A stretch of DNA of 64,000 nt from an uncultured Latescibacterota bacterium. GTDB lineage: Bacteria > Latescibacterota > UBA2968. The stretch lies in contig OX638329.1 in the NCBI GenBank assembly GCA_951812755.1, positions 3,232,522-3,296,521 on the forward strand. Reading direction: 5' to 3'. The first letter of the stretch is position 1. Every line of letters starts with the position of its first letter. Shown in pieces: positions 32,893-42,954 of the stretch. The notes under the pieces are model-generated. The model saw only the letters and a list, made by a program, of their open reading frames with translations, did no database searches and was not told the origin of the DNA. A program made the position numbers and the translations under genes.

Positions 32893-34884
32893 ATGGCTCT
32901 TGATGCACAAAATATTCAGACGGAAGCAGACGATGCGAGTTTCCAACCCGCGGTAACATTGCGCGCTGTGGGATTGGGGCTATTTCTGGTCGTAGCCCTC
33001 GATCTGCTGGCTATTCTTGTGCGCTACATCTTGCACGCTCCGCTGATGACGTATAGCCATATCCCAATGGCCATGCTGATCATTTTGATGATTCTGATGA
33101 TCGGACTGGCCATTGTTGCCAAAATGACCGGCTGGGTGCTCTCAAAAGGCGAATGGCATGCGATTCTGGCGATGGGCCTCGTGGGCGCGGCCCTGCCGTG
33201 TTTTGGCCTGACGGGTTATTTGATCGGCTATATCACGGCACCTTATTATTTTGCTACGGAAGAAAATCAGTGGGCTGAGCATTTGCATCCGCTTTTGCCC
33301 AACTGGCTCTTGCCGAGTCACGAGGGCAATGCCGTTGCGTGGTTTTACGAAGGCTTGCCGAGCGGTGCAGAGATTCCATGGGACGTGTGGATATTGCCCT
33401 TGTTCTGGTGGACGACGGTTGTGGCGGCGGCTTTTTTAATGCTGGCCTGTGTAGCTACGGTTTTGAGAAAACAGTGGGTGCAAAACGAACGCCTGGTTTT
33501 TCCCGCGATGGCGCCGTTGATCGATATGGTTTCTGAACCGGGCGATGGCGAGGGATGGTTGCCCGAGTTTACGCGCAATCGCTTATTCTGGATCGGATTT
33601 GCCATTGCGTTTGGCGTGCTGGCCTGGAATTGCATCAATTACTTTGTGCCGGGCTTTCCGCGTTTTCCCATTTACCGGTCGCGCTGGTACTGGATTGATT
33701 GGCAAATGCCGCCTATCAGGGGATACTTTGGCATTTTTACCATACTTTTTTCTTATTTTGCCAGCCTGGATGTTCTGTTTTCAATCTGGTTTTTTGATTT
33801 GTTATTCATCTTTGAAGGCGGGCAGCTTACTAAGTGGGGCTATAAAGCCACCACGCCTTATTATCGCACGGGGGTGTATTACTGGCAGACTGTTGGGGCT
33901 TTTGTCGTTTTTGTGGGTTCGACATTCTGGGTAGCGAGAAAACATTTGCGCGATGTGTTGATGAAAGCACTCGGGAGAGATCCCACCGTGGATGATTCCG
34001 AGGAATTGATGTCTTATCGCGCCGCTTGTATCGGTTTGCTGGCCAGCATAGCGTATTTGTTTATCTGGCTGACGCAGATGAATTTCGATCCGATGAAAGG
34101 ATTTTTATACATTCTGGCAGTGATTTTTGTCTATACGGGTATGGCGAAGATCCTCGCCGATACCGGCATGCCATTTGCGAGCAAACCCATTGGTGCATGG
34201 AGTCTGGTCGCATCGTTTTATGGAAGGCGCAATATCTCGCTTTCCACCCTCGCCGCTTTTCGCTTTTCCGTGCTGATTACCGAGAATTTTAAGGGCTTGT
34301 TTTTGCCTGCGCTCGCCCATGCAGGGCGCGTGTCCGAGGGCGTTCCCGGCAATCAGCGGCGGCGGTTGATGGGGGCGCTTGGGCTGGTGTTTATGGTAAG
34401 TTTGCTATTCAATATGTTTTTCACTGTGTGGTTGGGGTACGACCAGGGGGCTTATAATTTCAACAGTTGGGAGATTACGCGGGCAGCCGAACGCCATTTT
34501 CAGAGCACGGTTGATGCGATCAAAAAACCCGATGAGCCGCCATTTTATGAGGAACATCCCGAACAAGCGGTGTTTTTGGGCATTGGCGGTCTGCTGATGG
34601 CCGGGTTGATCTATATGCGCTATCGCTTTGTGTGGTGGCCATTACATCCCGTGGGGTTGGCGATTTCGGGTTCTTATCTGGCCCGGCGCACCAGTTTTAC
34701 AACTTTTCTGGCGTGGTTGATTAAGTTTGTAATCATAAAAGTAGGTGGGCCAACGGTTTATCGCAAATCGAGACCCCTGTTCATCGGTTTGCTCGTCGGA
34801 TATATTCTCGGCGTGGCTTTGTCAGTGGGTATTGACATAATCTGGTTCCCAGAACGCGGTCATTGGGTACATCGCTATGGATAA
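32893..34884 (+). CDS. DUF6785-type polytopic membrane protein (663 aa)
   Basis: The protein has about 14 hydrophobic segments, beginning near residues 27-50, 58-82 and 92-115 and ending near 640. I recognise the overall pattern of the large membrane proteins named DUF6785 in Poribacteria/Latescibacteria-type genomes, with a distant likeness to oligopeptide (OPT) transporters: N-E-R-L-V-F-P-x-A and I-L-A-D-T-G-M-P-F. Function unknown. It overlaps the next gene by 8 bases, and the paralogous protein at 39.4 kb is two genes on. No good ribosome-binding site precedes the ATG, perhaps because the MITE replaced the upstream sequence. Confidence 0.7.
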   Translation: MALDAQNIQTEADDASFQPAVTLRAVGLGLFLVVALDLLAILVRYILHAPLMTYSHIPMAMLIILMILMIGLAIVAKMTGWVLSKGEWHAILAMGLVGAALPCFGLTGYLIGYITAPYYFATEENQWAEHLHPLLPNWLLPSHEGNAVAWFYEGLPSGAEIPWDVWILPLFWWTTVVAAAFLMLACVATVLRKQWVQNERLVFPAMAPLIDMVSEPGDGEGWLPEFTRNRLFWIGFAIAFGVLAWNCINYFVPGFPRFPIYRSRWYWIDWQMPPIRGYFGIFTILFSYFASLDVLFSIWFFDLLFIFEGGQLTKWGYKATTPYYRTGVYYWQTVGAFVVFVGSTFWVARKHLRDVLMKALGRDPTVDDSEELMSYRAACIGLLASIAYLFIWLTQMNFDPMKGFLYILAVIFVYTGMAKILADTGMPFASKPIGAWSLVASFYGRRNISLSTLAAFRFSVLITENFKGLFLPALAHAGRVSEGVPGNQRRRLMGALGLVFMVSLLFNMFFTVWLGYDQGAYNFNSWEITRAAERHFQSTVDAIKKPDEPPFYEEHPEQAVFLGIGGLLMAGLIYMRYRFVWWPLHPVGLAISGSYLARRTSFTTFLAWLIKFVIIKVGGPTVYRKSRPLFIGLLVGYILGVALSVGIDIIWFPERGHWVHRYG

Positions 34885-37800
34885 ATATTACAAGCACATC
34901 ACATGGAGTCTTATCGGTCTGGGGATTTTTGTTACGGCACTCCTGATTGCCGGCCCCTATCGCGTCAATCCCCATATAGCTGCTCTATTGGGATTGGAAA
35001 TGCCCAGCGAGGTTCCGCCCGTACCCGTTCCGCGTGCGGAAGAAGTGGGCACACGGGTTTTGGATGCTGTGCGCGAAGATGGGATTCGCACGTTGATGGA
35101 CCAGTTTACGCAACACGAATCGCGTGTGGTGGGTTATGAGGGTCACGAAAAAGTCGCGGATTTTATCATTTCTGAGTTTCGGCGTTTTGGTATGGAAGAC
35201 GTAGAAGCCGAGACCTATGGCGTGGCCGTGCCCATAGATCAGGGCGGCAGCTTAGAAGTAGAAGATACCGGCGAGGTTTTTACTATTCACGGATTGTGGC
35301 CCAATCTGGTCAAGACAACTACTTTGCCCCCGGGGGGCGTGCAGGGGCATCTCTTGTGGGGAGGCACTGGCGATGTATCGGAATTTAATGGGCGCGATTT
35401 GGATGGTGCGGTGGTGTTGATGGAATTTAATTCGTGGAACAATTGGCTCAATGCCGCCATGCTCGGCGCGCAGCAGATTGTGTTTATCGAACCCGATTCC
35501 ACGTTTACCGCGCAGGCAGAGACCAAATTTTTGCAGGTGCCCAATGGTATAGAGCGTTTTTGGATCGATAAGGCAAGTGGCGAAAAGCTCAAGGCTTTGC
35601 TCGCCGAAAAGGGCACGGTCGATGTCACTTTGAAGGCGCGAATGGATTGGAAAAAGAAAGAGACCCGGAATATTTTGGGCTGGATTCGCGGAACCGATCC
35701 CGTATTGAGCGAAAAGTTCGTGGTGATCAATACGTATTACGATGCGATGTCTGTGGTGCCTGCGCGTGCACCGGGCGCAGAGATGGCGTGTGGGATTGTG
35801 GGCATGATGAAGTTGGCCGAATATTTTAGCAAGTACCCACCCAAACACACGCTTTTATTTCTCGCATCTTCCGGGCACCATCTCGGCTTCAGGGGCATTT
35901 GCGATTTTTTGAGCAGGCATTCGCGCAAGGAAAAGCATTTTGCCGCATTGATGACCGAACCTCTTGATTTGCCGCTGATGATTTCTCTGGATTTGACGAG
36001 CCAGACAGATGAAATCGGGGTTTGGAACAGCACGCGCAATTATTATTACAAGCGTTTCTTTACGCCATTTGGCAAATTGTTTGTGCATTATTCAGAGGCG
36101 ATAGCCGAGCGCTTTGAACTGGATCCCGCCGATGCCCTCATCGATGGGATCAATCCCAAAGGTGGCATGAACTGGGATATGTATATTCCGGGGAAAATTC
36201 TGAAAACAGATGGCGAGGTCGTTTTGGAAGCGGGCACGCCTGCACTGTCACTCATTACGGTCAACGACGCGCGGTTTAGAGTGGATACCCCACTGGATAA
36301 ACCCGAACATGTGAATTTCAAAAATCTCACCGGGCAGGTACGCATGCTTGCTGGCGTGCTCGATCTCGGGTTAAATTCAGAGGATTTTTTGCCCGATTAC
36401 AAGCTGGATCCCGATGATCGCATGCGTGGGTTACAGGGTTTTGTGCGCACATTTCCCCGGCGAAGCATTATCCCTGATCGCCCCCGTCCCGGTGCCGTGG
36501 CTTCGCTGCGAATGGGCAATGACAAATCGATCAAAGGCGTGCGCCGTATCTACTACGATATTGCCGACGAAGATGGCGAATTTTACATGCCGGGCATTGC
36601 CGAACGCCGTGTTGATGTGAAGGCTTTTTATATGGATCCGGAAAGCGGCGAAATCACGTACGCGCCCAATCACGGTCGCCAGGCGCGCATCTATCGGGGT
36701 GAGTTTAATATGGACTGGTGGATATCCAAGCGCACGCGGATTTTGTTTCCGTGTATTGCAACGGATTTTTACGATACAGTCGATCCCCGTTATCTCACCA
36801 AATTGTCGAGCATCAGCGTGCTCGGTCCCGGCAATACTGCGCCGCAGGAATACGGCTATGCCATTGGGTTTGGTCCAGAGGAGCCAGTGGGAACCATTTT
36901 TACAACACCGGGTGAACGGGTCAAAATTGTGATGCGGTTGGGGGGCAGGTCACTGGATATAGGCGTACGCTATATGTTGTTGAACTCAAAAAGCGCGGAA
37001 AGCGTGGAAGTCGCGCGCGGCGATGGGTTTCAGACTTTGCAACACGGGTCGTTTATTCATTCTTCATTTCAGGCTGCAAAAGATATGTGGACTCTGAATG
37101 AGGCGCGAATGCGCGAATTGGCGAAGTATTCGATTGAAAACCAGCGGATGACCAATTTGCACGAGCAGGCCAAATACCATCTGGATCTGGCCGAAGAGGC
37201 GATGCAAGACAAGAAATGGGATTTGTTTGTCAAACACACGCGCGCGGGTATGGGCCTCGAATCAAAAGCCTATCCAGACGTGAAAGCAACGCAAAACGAC
37301 GTAATCCGCGGCGTGATTTTCTTTATGATACTGGTCATTCCGTGTGCGTTTTTTGTCGAGCGATTGCTTTTTACCTTTTCCGATATTCGTCTGCAAATCG
37401 GCGGTTTTGGTGCGGCTTTTTTGGTGATCTGGATCGTTCTCTCACAGGTGCATCCCGCATTTGATCTTTCCAATCCTTTTGTGATTTTGCTGGCTTTTGT
37501 GATTCTGGCACTGGCGATTTTTGTGATTGCCATTGTGTCGGGGCGGTTTCACGACAATATCCGGCAGTTGCGCACAGAAGAGGTGTTGTTGCACGATACC
37601 GATGTGGGGCGGATCAGTGCTTCGGTGGCGGCATTTCAGTTGGGCATTGCGAACATGAAAAAGCGCAAAATGCGCACCAGCCTGACATTTGCCACGCTGG
37701 TTTTGTTGACATTTACCGTATTGTCCTTTACGTCGATCAAGACGACGCTCGATTTTCATCAACTTCCTCTCGATGATATCGAAGGCAAGTATCCAGGGCT

Positions 37801-39403
37801 GTTGATCCGCAGCCAGTTCTGGGGACCGCTGGAGGATACGGCTTATGATTATGCCCGCATCAATTTTTTTGATCAGGGTGAGATTGCACCGCGCAGTTGG
37901 TATGTTACGCGGGACTTGAAAAAGACGCCTATTGAAACGCCTGAAAAAAGGACCAAAGTGCTGGGGATATTGGGACTATCAGTCAATGAGCCTGCAGTCA
38001 CGAGAATCGATACTTTGTTGAGCCATGGACGGTGGTTTGAAGAGGGTGAAATCGCGTGTGTTTTGCCGGGCAAAATAGCCGGATTGCTCGAGGTAGAGCC
38101 TGAGGATGTCGGCAAAAAGAACGTGCGCTTATTTGGCAAACAGTTAAAGGTGGTGGGATTGATCGACGCGGAAAAAATGCGCGAGCATCCGGACCTGGAC
38201 GGTGAAATTTTGAGTCCGGCGGATTTTAAGCTGACGGATGATGAGATCGTTTCCCAGATGACTCAGCAGGAGACTCGCGAAAAACAGGGCCTGGAACAGC
38301 CCCAGCTCGAGAACATGCCATTCGAGCATCTCGATCCCGACGATATTGCCATTATTCCCTATAATATATTGCGGGAAGTAGGCAGTCCGCTGCAATCTGT
38401 GGCGGTTCGTTTGCGCGAAGATGTAGATGTCGAAGAACAGGTCAAAGAATACGTGTCGCGGTTGTCGGTGGTGGTGTATGCGGGTATTCCTGGGGAAGAT
38501 GGCAAAATCCAGGTGTCAATTTACAGTTCGCTGGGGTGGGGTCCATTGCCCGGCCTGGCGAATTTGTTTGTTCCCATTCTGGTGGCTGCGTTGATTGTGC
38601 TGAATACGATGATGGGATCGGTGTACGAGCGCTTCCGCGAGATTGGCATTTATTCTGCTGTGGGATTGGCACCTGTACACATTTCCTTTTTGTTTATTGC
38701 CGAGGCGTGCGTTTATGCCGTATTGGGTACTGTATCGGGGTATTTGCTCGGTCAAGGGGTGATCAAAATTTTGTTGTGGCAGGGGCTGTTGCAAGGGCTT
38801 AATGTGAATTATTCGGCATTGTCAACGGTGATTTCTTCGGTGCTGGTGATGGTGGTGGTTTTGGTGTCGTCGCTCTATCCCGCGCGTCAGGCGTCACTTA
38901 TGGCCGTGCCCGATGTGACGCGTCGCTGGAAGTTGCCGGATCCAGACGGCGATCATTGGCATTTTGAGTTTCCTTTTACCGTGGGCGGCAAAGACGTGTT
39001 TGGATTGTCGGTGTTTCTGGTCGATTATTTTGAGTCGCACACGGGCGAGTCCATGGGCGCGTTTTATACAGATGGTGCGCGGTTTGGTTCGGTTGAGGCA
39101 GAAACGGGCGCGGGCTATACGATTGATACGAAGATCTGGTTGGCGCCTTATGATTTGGGCGTGAGTCAGCAGGTGCATTTTGAAGCCGTGCCCATGGGGG
39201 AACACAATATTTTTTCGATGACACTGACAATAGATCGGATTTCGGGCGATGCTGCATCGTGGCGCCGGGTCAATCAGGGCTTTATGAACGCGTTGCGGAA
39301 ACAGTTTTTGATCTGGCGCACGGTTGATCCAACCAATCGCGCCCAGTACACGGAAAAAGGGCGGGAATTGCTCTCTGCGCCCCAAGCAGCAGTTAACGCA
39401 TAG
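34877..39403 (+). CDS. Degenerate M28 peptidase-like domain fused to an FtsX-type permease (1508 aa)
   Basis: Residues 8-28 form a membrane anchor. Residues ~60-490 follow the M28 aminopeptidase plan with a PA-like insert: H-E-S-R-V-V-G-Y-E-G-H start, then I-N-T-Y-Y-D-A at ~282 where active enzymes have H-Y-D, G-A-E-M-A-C-G in place of G-A-D-D-N-A-S-G, and S-G-H-H-L-G-F-R-G where E-E is expected. Most zinc ligands are therefore lost. Three membrane helices follow at ~810-900. An FtsX/MacB-type permease then begins with K-K-R-K-M-R-T-S at ~925, with three C-terminal helices at ~1230-1345 and Y-P-A-R-Q-A-S. Probably a transporter with an extracellular peptidase-fold domain. Confidence 0.8.
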   Translation: MDKYYKHITWSLIGLGIFVTALLIAGPYRVNPHIAALLGLEMPSEVPPVPVPRAEEVGTRVLDAVREDGIRTLMDQFTQHESRVVGYEGHEKVADFIISEFRRFGMEDVEAETYGVAVPIDQGGSLEVEDTGEVFTIHGLWPNLVKTTTLPPGGVQGHLLWGGTGDVSEFNGRDLDGAVVLMEFNSWNNWLNAAMLGAQQIVFIEPDSTFTAQAETKFLQVPNGIERFWIDKASGEKLKALLAEKGTVDVTLKARMDWKKKETRNILGWIRGTDPVLSEKFVVINTYYDAMSVVPARAPGAEMACGIVGMMKLAEYFSKYPPKHTLLFLASSGHHLGFRGICDFLSRHSRKEKHFAALMTEPLDLPLMISLDLTSQTDEIGVWNSTRNYYYKRFFTPFGKLFVHYSEAIAERFELDPADALIDGINPKGGMNWDMYIPGKILKTDGEVVLEAGTPALSLITVNDARFRVDTPLDKPEHVNFKNLTGQVRMLAGVLDLGLNSEDFLPDYKLDPDDRMRGLQGFVRTFPRRSIIPDRPRPGAVASLRMGNDKSIKGVRRIYYDIADEDGEFYMPGIAERRVDVKAFYMDPESGEITYAPNHGRQARIYRGEFNMDWWISKRTRILFPCIATDFYDTVDPRYLTKLSSISVLGPGNTAPQEYGYAIGFGPEEPVGTIFTTPGERVKIVMRLGGRSLDIGVRYMLLNSKSAESVEVARGDGFQTLQHGSFIHSSFQAAKDMWTLNEARMRELAKYSIENQRMTNLHEQAKYHLDLAEEAMQDKKWDLFVKHTRAGMGLESKAYPDVKATQNDVIRGVIFFMILVIPCAFFVERLLFTFSDIRLQIGGFGAAFLVIWIVLSQVHPAFDLSNPFVILLAFVILALAIFVIAIVSGRFHDNIRQLRTEEVLLHDTDVGRISASVAAFQLGIANMKKRKMRTSLTFATLVLLTFTVLSFTSIKTTLDFHQLPLDDIEGKYPGLLIRSQFWGPLEDTAYDYARINFFDQGEIAPRSWYVTRDLKKTPIETPEKRTKVLGILGLSVNEPAVTRIDTLLSHGRWFEEGEIACVLPGKIAGLLEVEPEDVGKKNVRLFGKQLKVVGLIDAEKMREHPDLDGEILSPADFKLTDDEIVSQMTQQETREKQGLEQPQLENMPFEHLDPDDIAIIPYNILREVGSPLQSVAVRLREDVDVEEQVKEYVSRLSVVVYAGIPGEDGKIQVSIYSSLGWGPLPGLANLFVPILVAALIVLNTMMGSVYERFREIGIYSAVGLAPVHISFLFIAEACVYAVLGTVSGYLLGQGVIKILLWQGLLQGLNVNYSALSTVISSVLVMVVVLVSSLYPARQASLMAVPDVTRRWKLPDPDGDHWHFEFPFTVGGKDVFGLSVFLVDYFESHTGESMGAFYTDGARFGSVEAETGAGYTIDTKIWLAPYDLGVSQQVHFEAVPMGEHNIFSMTLTIDRISGDAASWRRVNQGFMNALRKQFLIWRTVDPTNRAQYTEKGRELLSAPQAAVNA

Positions 39404-39427
39404 CGGTATTATGACACGGGACAATCT

Positions 39428-41872
39428 ATGGCTTTTGGCAATCTTTTAAGACGCAACAAAGATAAACCAGAAAAGAAAAATACGCAGTTTGAAGAGATTG
39501 AAGAGTATCGCGATCTGCTCGACGAGCCAGACGAGTTTGTCGATGGTTTTAATACAAAGACCATTGTGGGTGCGTTATTTGTGTCGATTGTGATGGTGCC
39601 CGGCAATATTTATCTGGATCTGATGATCGGTGGCTCCATTGGCGCAGCGGCGCAGTGGGTCACGATTATTTTGTTTATCGAATTGGCAAAGCGCTCGTTC
39701 ACCATACTCAAGCGGCAGGAAGTCTATCTGCTGTATTATGTGACGAGTTCACTGGTCAATCGAGAGTCCAATGCGTTTGAAGGTCTGTTGTGGCATCAGT
39801 ATTTTGTGCAGTCACCCGCAGCCGTGCAATTTGGCATACAAAACTCATTGAGCGAACTGTGGTGGTGGGCGCCGCCGGCAAATTCCGAAGCCTTGATTGA
39901 GCGAACGTTTTTACACGCCGATTGGTTCTGGCCCATTGCATTTCTGGTGCTGGGCACGATTATGGGGCGCATTGCCTGGTTTACCGCCAGTTATGTGTTG
40001 TTCCGAATCACGTCCGATTACGAGAATCTGCCATTTCCGTTTGCACCCATCAACGCGCATGGGGCCATGGCATTGGCCGAAGAAAGCAGTGGGGATATTA
40101 CCTGGCGCTGGCGCATGTTTTCTATTGGCGCGGTGATCGGCGTGGTGTGGGGAATGGTTTATGTAGCTGTGCCAGCTATTACGGGTGCGTTTATGGAACA
40201 ACCCGTGCAGCTTATTCCAATTCCTTGGGTCGATTTTACGCAATATACGGGATATTTTTTACCCGCGACACCTCTGGGCTTCACGCTGCATCTGGGACCC
40301 ATTTTTACAGGTTTTCTCGCTCCCTTCTGGGCGGTGATAGGGTCCTTTGTAGGGGTGGTTATCCATACTATTGCAAGCCCACTTTTACATAAATATGGAT
40401 ATATGCCCCACTGGTTTATGGGGATGGATACCATTCAGACGCACTTTGTGACAGGTATTGATTTCTGGATGAGCTTTGGTATCGGTATTACATTTGCCAT
40501 TACCGTCATCGGGTTTTATCAGGTGTGGCGCGGGGTGCGAACCGCGCGGATTGAAAAGACCGAGAAGGGATCGTGGGAAACGCCGCCCGGGCGAGGCGAT
40601 TTTAAAATTTGGTTCTGCATAGTGTTGTTTTGTCTGGCGAGTTTGTACACCATTGTTCTATCAAAAATTTTATTCCCGCAGTTGGTGACGACCACTTTGT
40701 TGGTGTTTTTCTTTATTTTTGCATTTGTTTATACGCCTCTCATTTCATTTGTGAATGCTCGCTTAGATGGTATGGTGGGGCAAAATGTGAGCATTCCGTA
40801 TATTAAAGAAGCGACCATTTTTCTGAGTGGTTTCAGGGGCATTCATATCTGGTTTGTAGATTTTGGCCTGGATAACTATGGGGCGGCGGCGCAGCGCTTC
40901 CGGGAGATTGAGTTGACAGGCACCAGTTTCAGGAGCATTCTGAGAGCTGAAGTTTTTATGGTCCCACTGGTTTTTATAACCAGTTTTATGTATTGGTCCT
41001 ATATTTGGAAACTCGCGCCCATTCCGTCCGATGCGTATCCTTACGTGCAATTGTTCTGGCCGTTGCGTGCCCTTCAGCGGTGTGTGTGGATTACCAGCAC
41101 TATGCGCGGTGAAGTTGACTATTCACAAGAGGGCACTGTGACGTGGACGCCGGCCAATTTGTCGAATAATGCGTGGTGGTACTGGCGGGTGCGGGCAACG
41201 CCTGATGATCCAGATGGTGTACCCGCTGGAGAGCGCAGGTATGGGCCGTGGTCGAGTACTGCTTATTTTTATACCAATTTTGATGAAGCACAGATCCCGC
41301 CATACCCGCCTGCAACACTGAGTCGCGCACCGCCCGATATTTCCAATGCTTTAGCACTAGGGCTGCCTTCTGCGCCAGAAATACGCAGCGCAGACAGTGG
41401 CGCGCACATGAATACGCCAAATCCGGAAATGCTCATTTCCAGGGCGATGGATCCTCAGGACCGTGAGTTGTTCTATCAATACGAGATAGATCAGGTGCCT
41501 TCTTTTGACGGGGCATTTTTGCAGTCGTCAGATGATCAGCCCATTTTGTTTGAGGCTCTGAAACCCTGGGTTATTACCACCGGATTTGCCGTTGGACTTG
41601 TATTCTTTTTTGTTTTGTCCGTGTTTGGGTTGCCCATTTTGCTCATCTTTGGTTATGTGCAAAGTTTGACCAATATTCCACATGTGATGATCACGCAGAT
41701 CATTGGTGCATTGATTGCGCGCTACTATTTCTGGAGTCGTTTTGGCAAGAAACAATGGCGCCTTTACGCAACAGTACTGGCGGTGGGCTTTTCCGTGGGC
41801 ATGGCCCTCGTGGGGATGGCGTCTGTGTCCATTGCTATGATCCAGAAGTCGGTATCGGTCTTGTTGTTCTAA
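39428..41872 (+). CDS. DUF6785-type polytopic membrane protein (814 aa)
   Basis: This is a large protein with a charged, soluble N-terminal ~50 residues and many membrane helices from residue 55 on. N-L-P-F-P-F-A-P-I-N-A-H and G-F-L-A-P-F-W-A-V-I-G resemble OPT-like transporters and the DUF6785 protein two genes upstream. At about 565-615 a soluble insert W-W-Y-W-R-V-R-A and Y-G-P-W-S-S-T-A-Y-F reads like a fibronectin type III edge. The last third returns to the membrane. It starts 24 bases after the peptidase/FtsX fusion and ends at a strong terminator, so the three genes form one operon. Confidence 0.7.
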   Translation: MAFGNLLRRNKDKPEKKNTQFEEIEEYRDLLDEPDEFVDGFNTKTIVGALFVSIVMVPGNIYLDLMIGGSIGAAAQWVTIILFIELAKRSFTILKRQEVYLLYYVTSSLVNRESNAFEGLLWHQYFVQSPAAVQFGIQNSLSELWWWAPPANSEALIERTFLHADWFWPIAFLVLGTIMGRIAWFTASYVLFRITSDYENLPFPFAPINAHGAMALAEESSGDITWRWRMFSIGAVIGVVWGMVYVAVPAITGAFMEQPVQLIPIPWVDFTQYTGYFLPATPLGFTLHLGPIFTGFLAPFWAVIGSFVGVVIHTIASPLLHKYGYMPHWFMGMDTIQTHFVTGIDFWMSFGIGITFAITVIGFYQVWRGVRTARIEKTEKGSWETPPGRGDFKIWFCIVLFCLASLYTIVLSKILFPQLVTTTLLVFFFIFAFVYTPLISFVNARLDGMVGQNVSIPYIKEATIFLSGFRGIHIWFVDFGLDNYGAAAQRFREIELTGTSFRSILRAEVFMVPLVFITSFMYWSYIWKLAPIPSDAYPYVQLFWPLRALQRCVWITSTMRGEVDYSQEGTVTWTPANLSNNAWWYWRVRATPDDPDGVPAGERRYGPWSSTAYFYTNFDEAQIPPYPPATLSRAPPDISNALALGLPSAPEIRSADSGAHMNTPNPEMLISRAMDPQDRELFYQYEIDQVPSFDGAFLQSSDDQPILFEALKPWVITTGFAVGLVFFFVLSVFGLPILLIFGYVQSLTNIPHVMITQIIGALIARYYFWSRFGKKQWRLYATVLAVGFSVGMALVGMASVSIAMIQKSVSVLLF

Positions 41873-41897
41873 TCGCAAAGGGTTTATTTTGATAACG

Positions 41898-41937
41898 AAA
41901 ATCCGTTGGTGATTGCGTATGCCAACGGATTTTTTTT
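41898..41937 (+). terminator. Rho-independent terminator of the membrane-protein operon
   Basis: AAAATCCGTTGG (41898-41909) pairs with CCAACGGATTTT (41922-41933) and runs into a T tract. It sits between the DUF6785 gene and the next SDR gene. Confidence 0.88.
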
Positions 41938-41947
41938 AGAGGGAAAT

Positions 41948-42946
41948 ATGGCTGACGAGCGTTTTTTAATTACGGGTGCATTGGGGTGTATTGGTGCCTG
42001 GACTGTGCATAATCTGGTGCGCGAAGGGGTTCCGGTCACGGTATTCGATTTGGCGACGAAGCCCCGGCGGTTGCAATTGTTGTTGTCGGATGACGAATTG
42101 GCGAAGGTAAATTTTGTGGCTGGTGATATTGCGGATTTGCCCGCTTTTGAAGGGGCGCTGGACGAGAATGAGATTACGCATGTCATTCATCTTGCTGGGC
42201 TTCAAGTGCCGTTTTGCAAGGCCGATCCACCGCTTGGCGCGCGCGTCAATGTGGTGGGTACCGCAAATGTTTTTGAAGCTGTGAAACGCCGGCAGGAGCG
42301 CATTGGCAAAGTGGTCTATGCAAGCTCTGTCGCTGTATTTGGCGCGCCCGAAGATTACGAGCCGGGTGCTGTGATGCACGATGATTCCACGCTAATGCCC
42401 CATACGCATTACGGCGTGTACAAACAGGCGAATGAGGGAACCGCGCATGTGTATTGGCTCGACGAGGGGGTGTCTTCTATCGGTTTTCGGCCCTATGTTG
42501 TCTATGGGGTAGGGCGCGATCAGGGTATTACTTCAACGCCAACGACGGCCATGCTCGCAGCGGCGGCGAACTTGCCCTATCACATTTCTTATGGCGGGCG
42601 CACGGTTTTTCAATATGCCGATGATACGGCGCGTGCGTTTATTCAGGCTGCACGGGCCAATTACGCAGGTGCCGGGGCGTTTAATTTGGGTGGATTTGCA
42701 CCCGATATGCAGGATGTGAAGGATGCGATTGATCGGGCCGCGCCCGAGGCCGCGGATAAGATCACGTTTGAAGATATCCAGTTGCCATTTCCCCAAGAGG
42801 TCGATGGTAGCGGATTAGAGGCTGCGATTGGCACGGTGGCGCACAAGCCGCTGGCAGAAGGTGTGGCTGAAACTGTGACACTGTTTCGAGACCTGATTGC
42901 CACGGGTAAAATCGATGCAGAAGCCTATATTGCAGAGCGATCATGA
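41948..42946 (+). CDS. NAD(P)-dependent epimerase/dehydratase (extended SDR)
   Basis: The product is 332 residues from the ATG at 41948; the frame upstream overlaps the terminator. T-G-A-L-G-C-I-G is the nucleotide-binding motif, A-S-S-V-A-V the serine strand and Y-G-V-Y-K the catalytic pair. Substrate unknown, probably a sugar derivative. Its stop overlaps an ATG at 42943, and the amidohydrolase follows closely, so they are one operon. Confidence 0.88.
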   Translation: MADERFLITGALGCIGAWTVHNLVREGVPVTVFDLATKPRRLQLLLSDDELAKVNFVAGDIADLPAFEGALDENEITHVIHLAGLQVPFCKADPPLGARVNVVGTANVFEAVKRRQERIGKVVYASSVAVFGAPEDYEPGAVMHDDSTLMPHTHYGVYKQANEGTAHVYWLDEGVSSIGFRPYVVYGVGRDQGITSTPTTAMLAAAANLPYHISYGGRTVFQYADDTARAFIQAARANYAGAGAFNLGGFAPDMQDVKDAIDRAAPEAADKITFEDIQLPFPQEVDGSGLEAAIGTVAHKPLAEGVAETVTLFRDLIATGKIDAEAYIAERS

Positions 42947-42954
42947 GGATAGAT

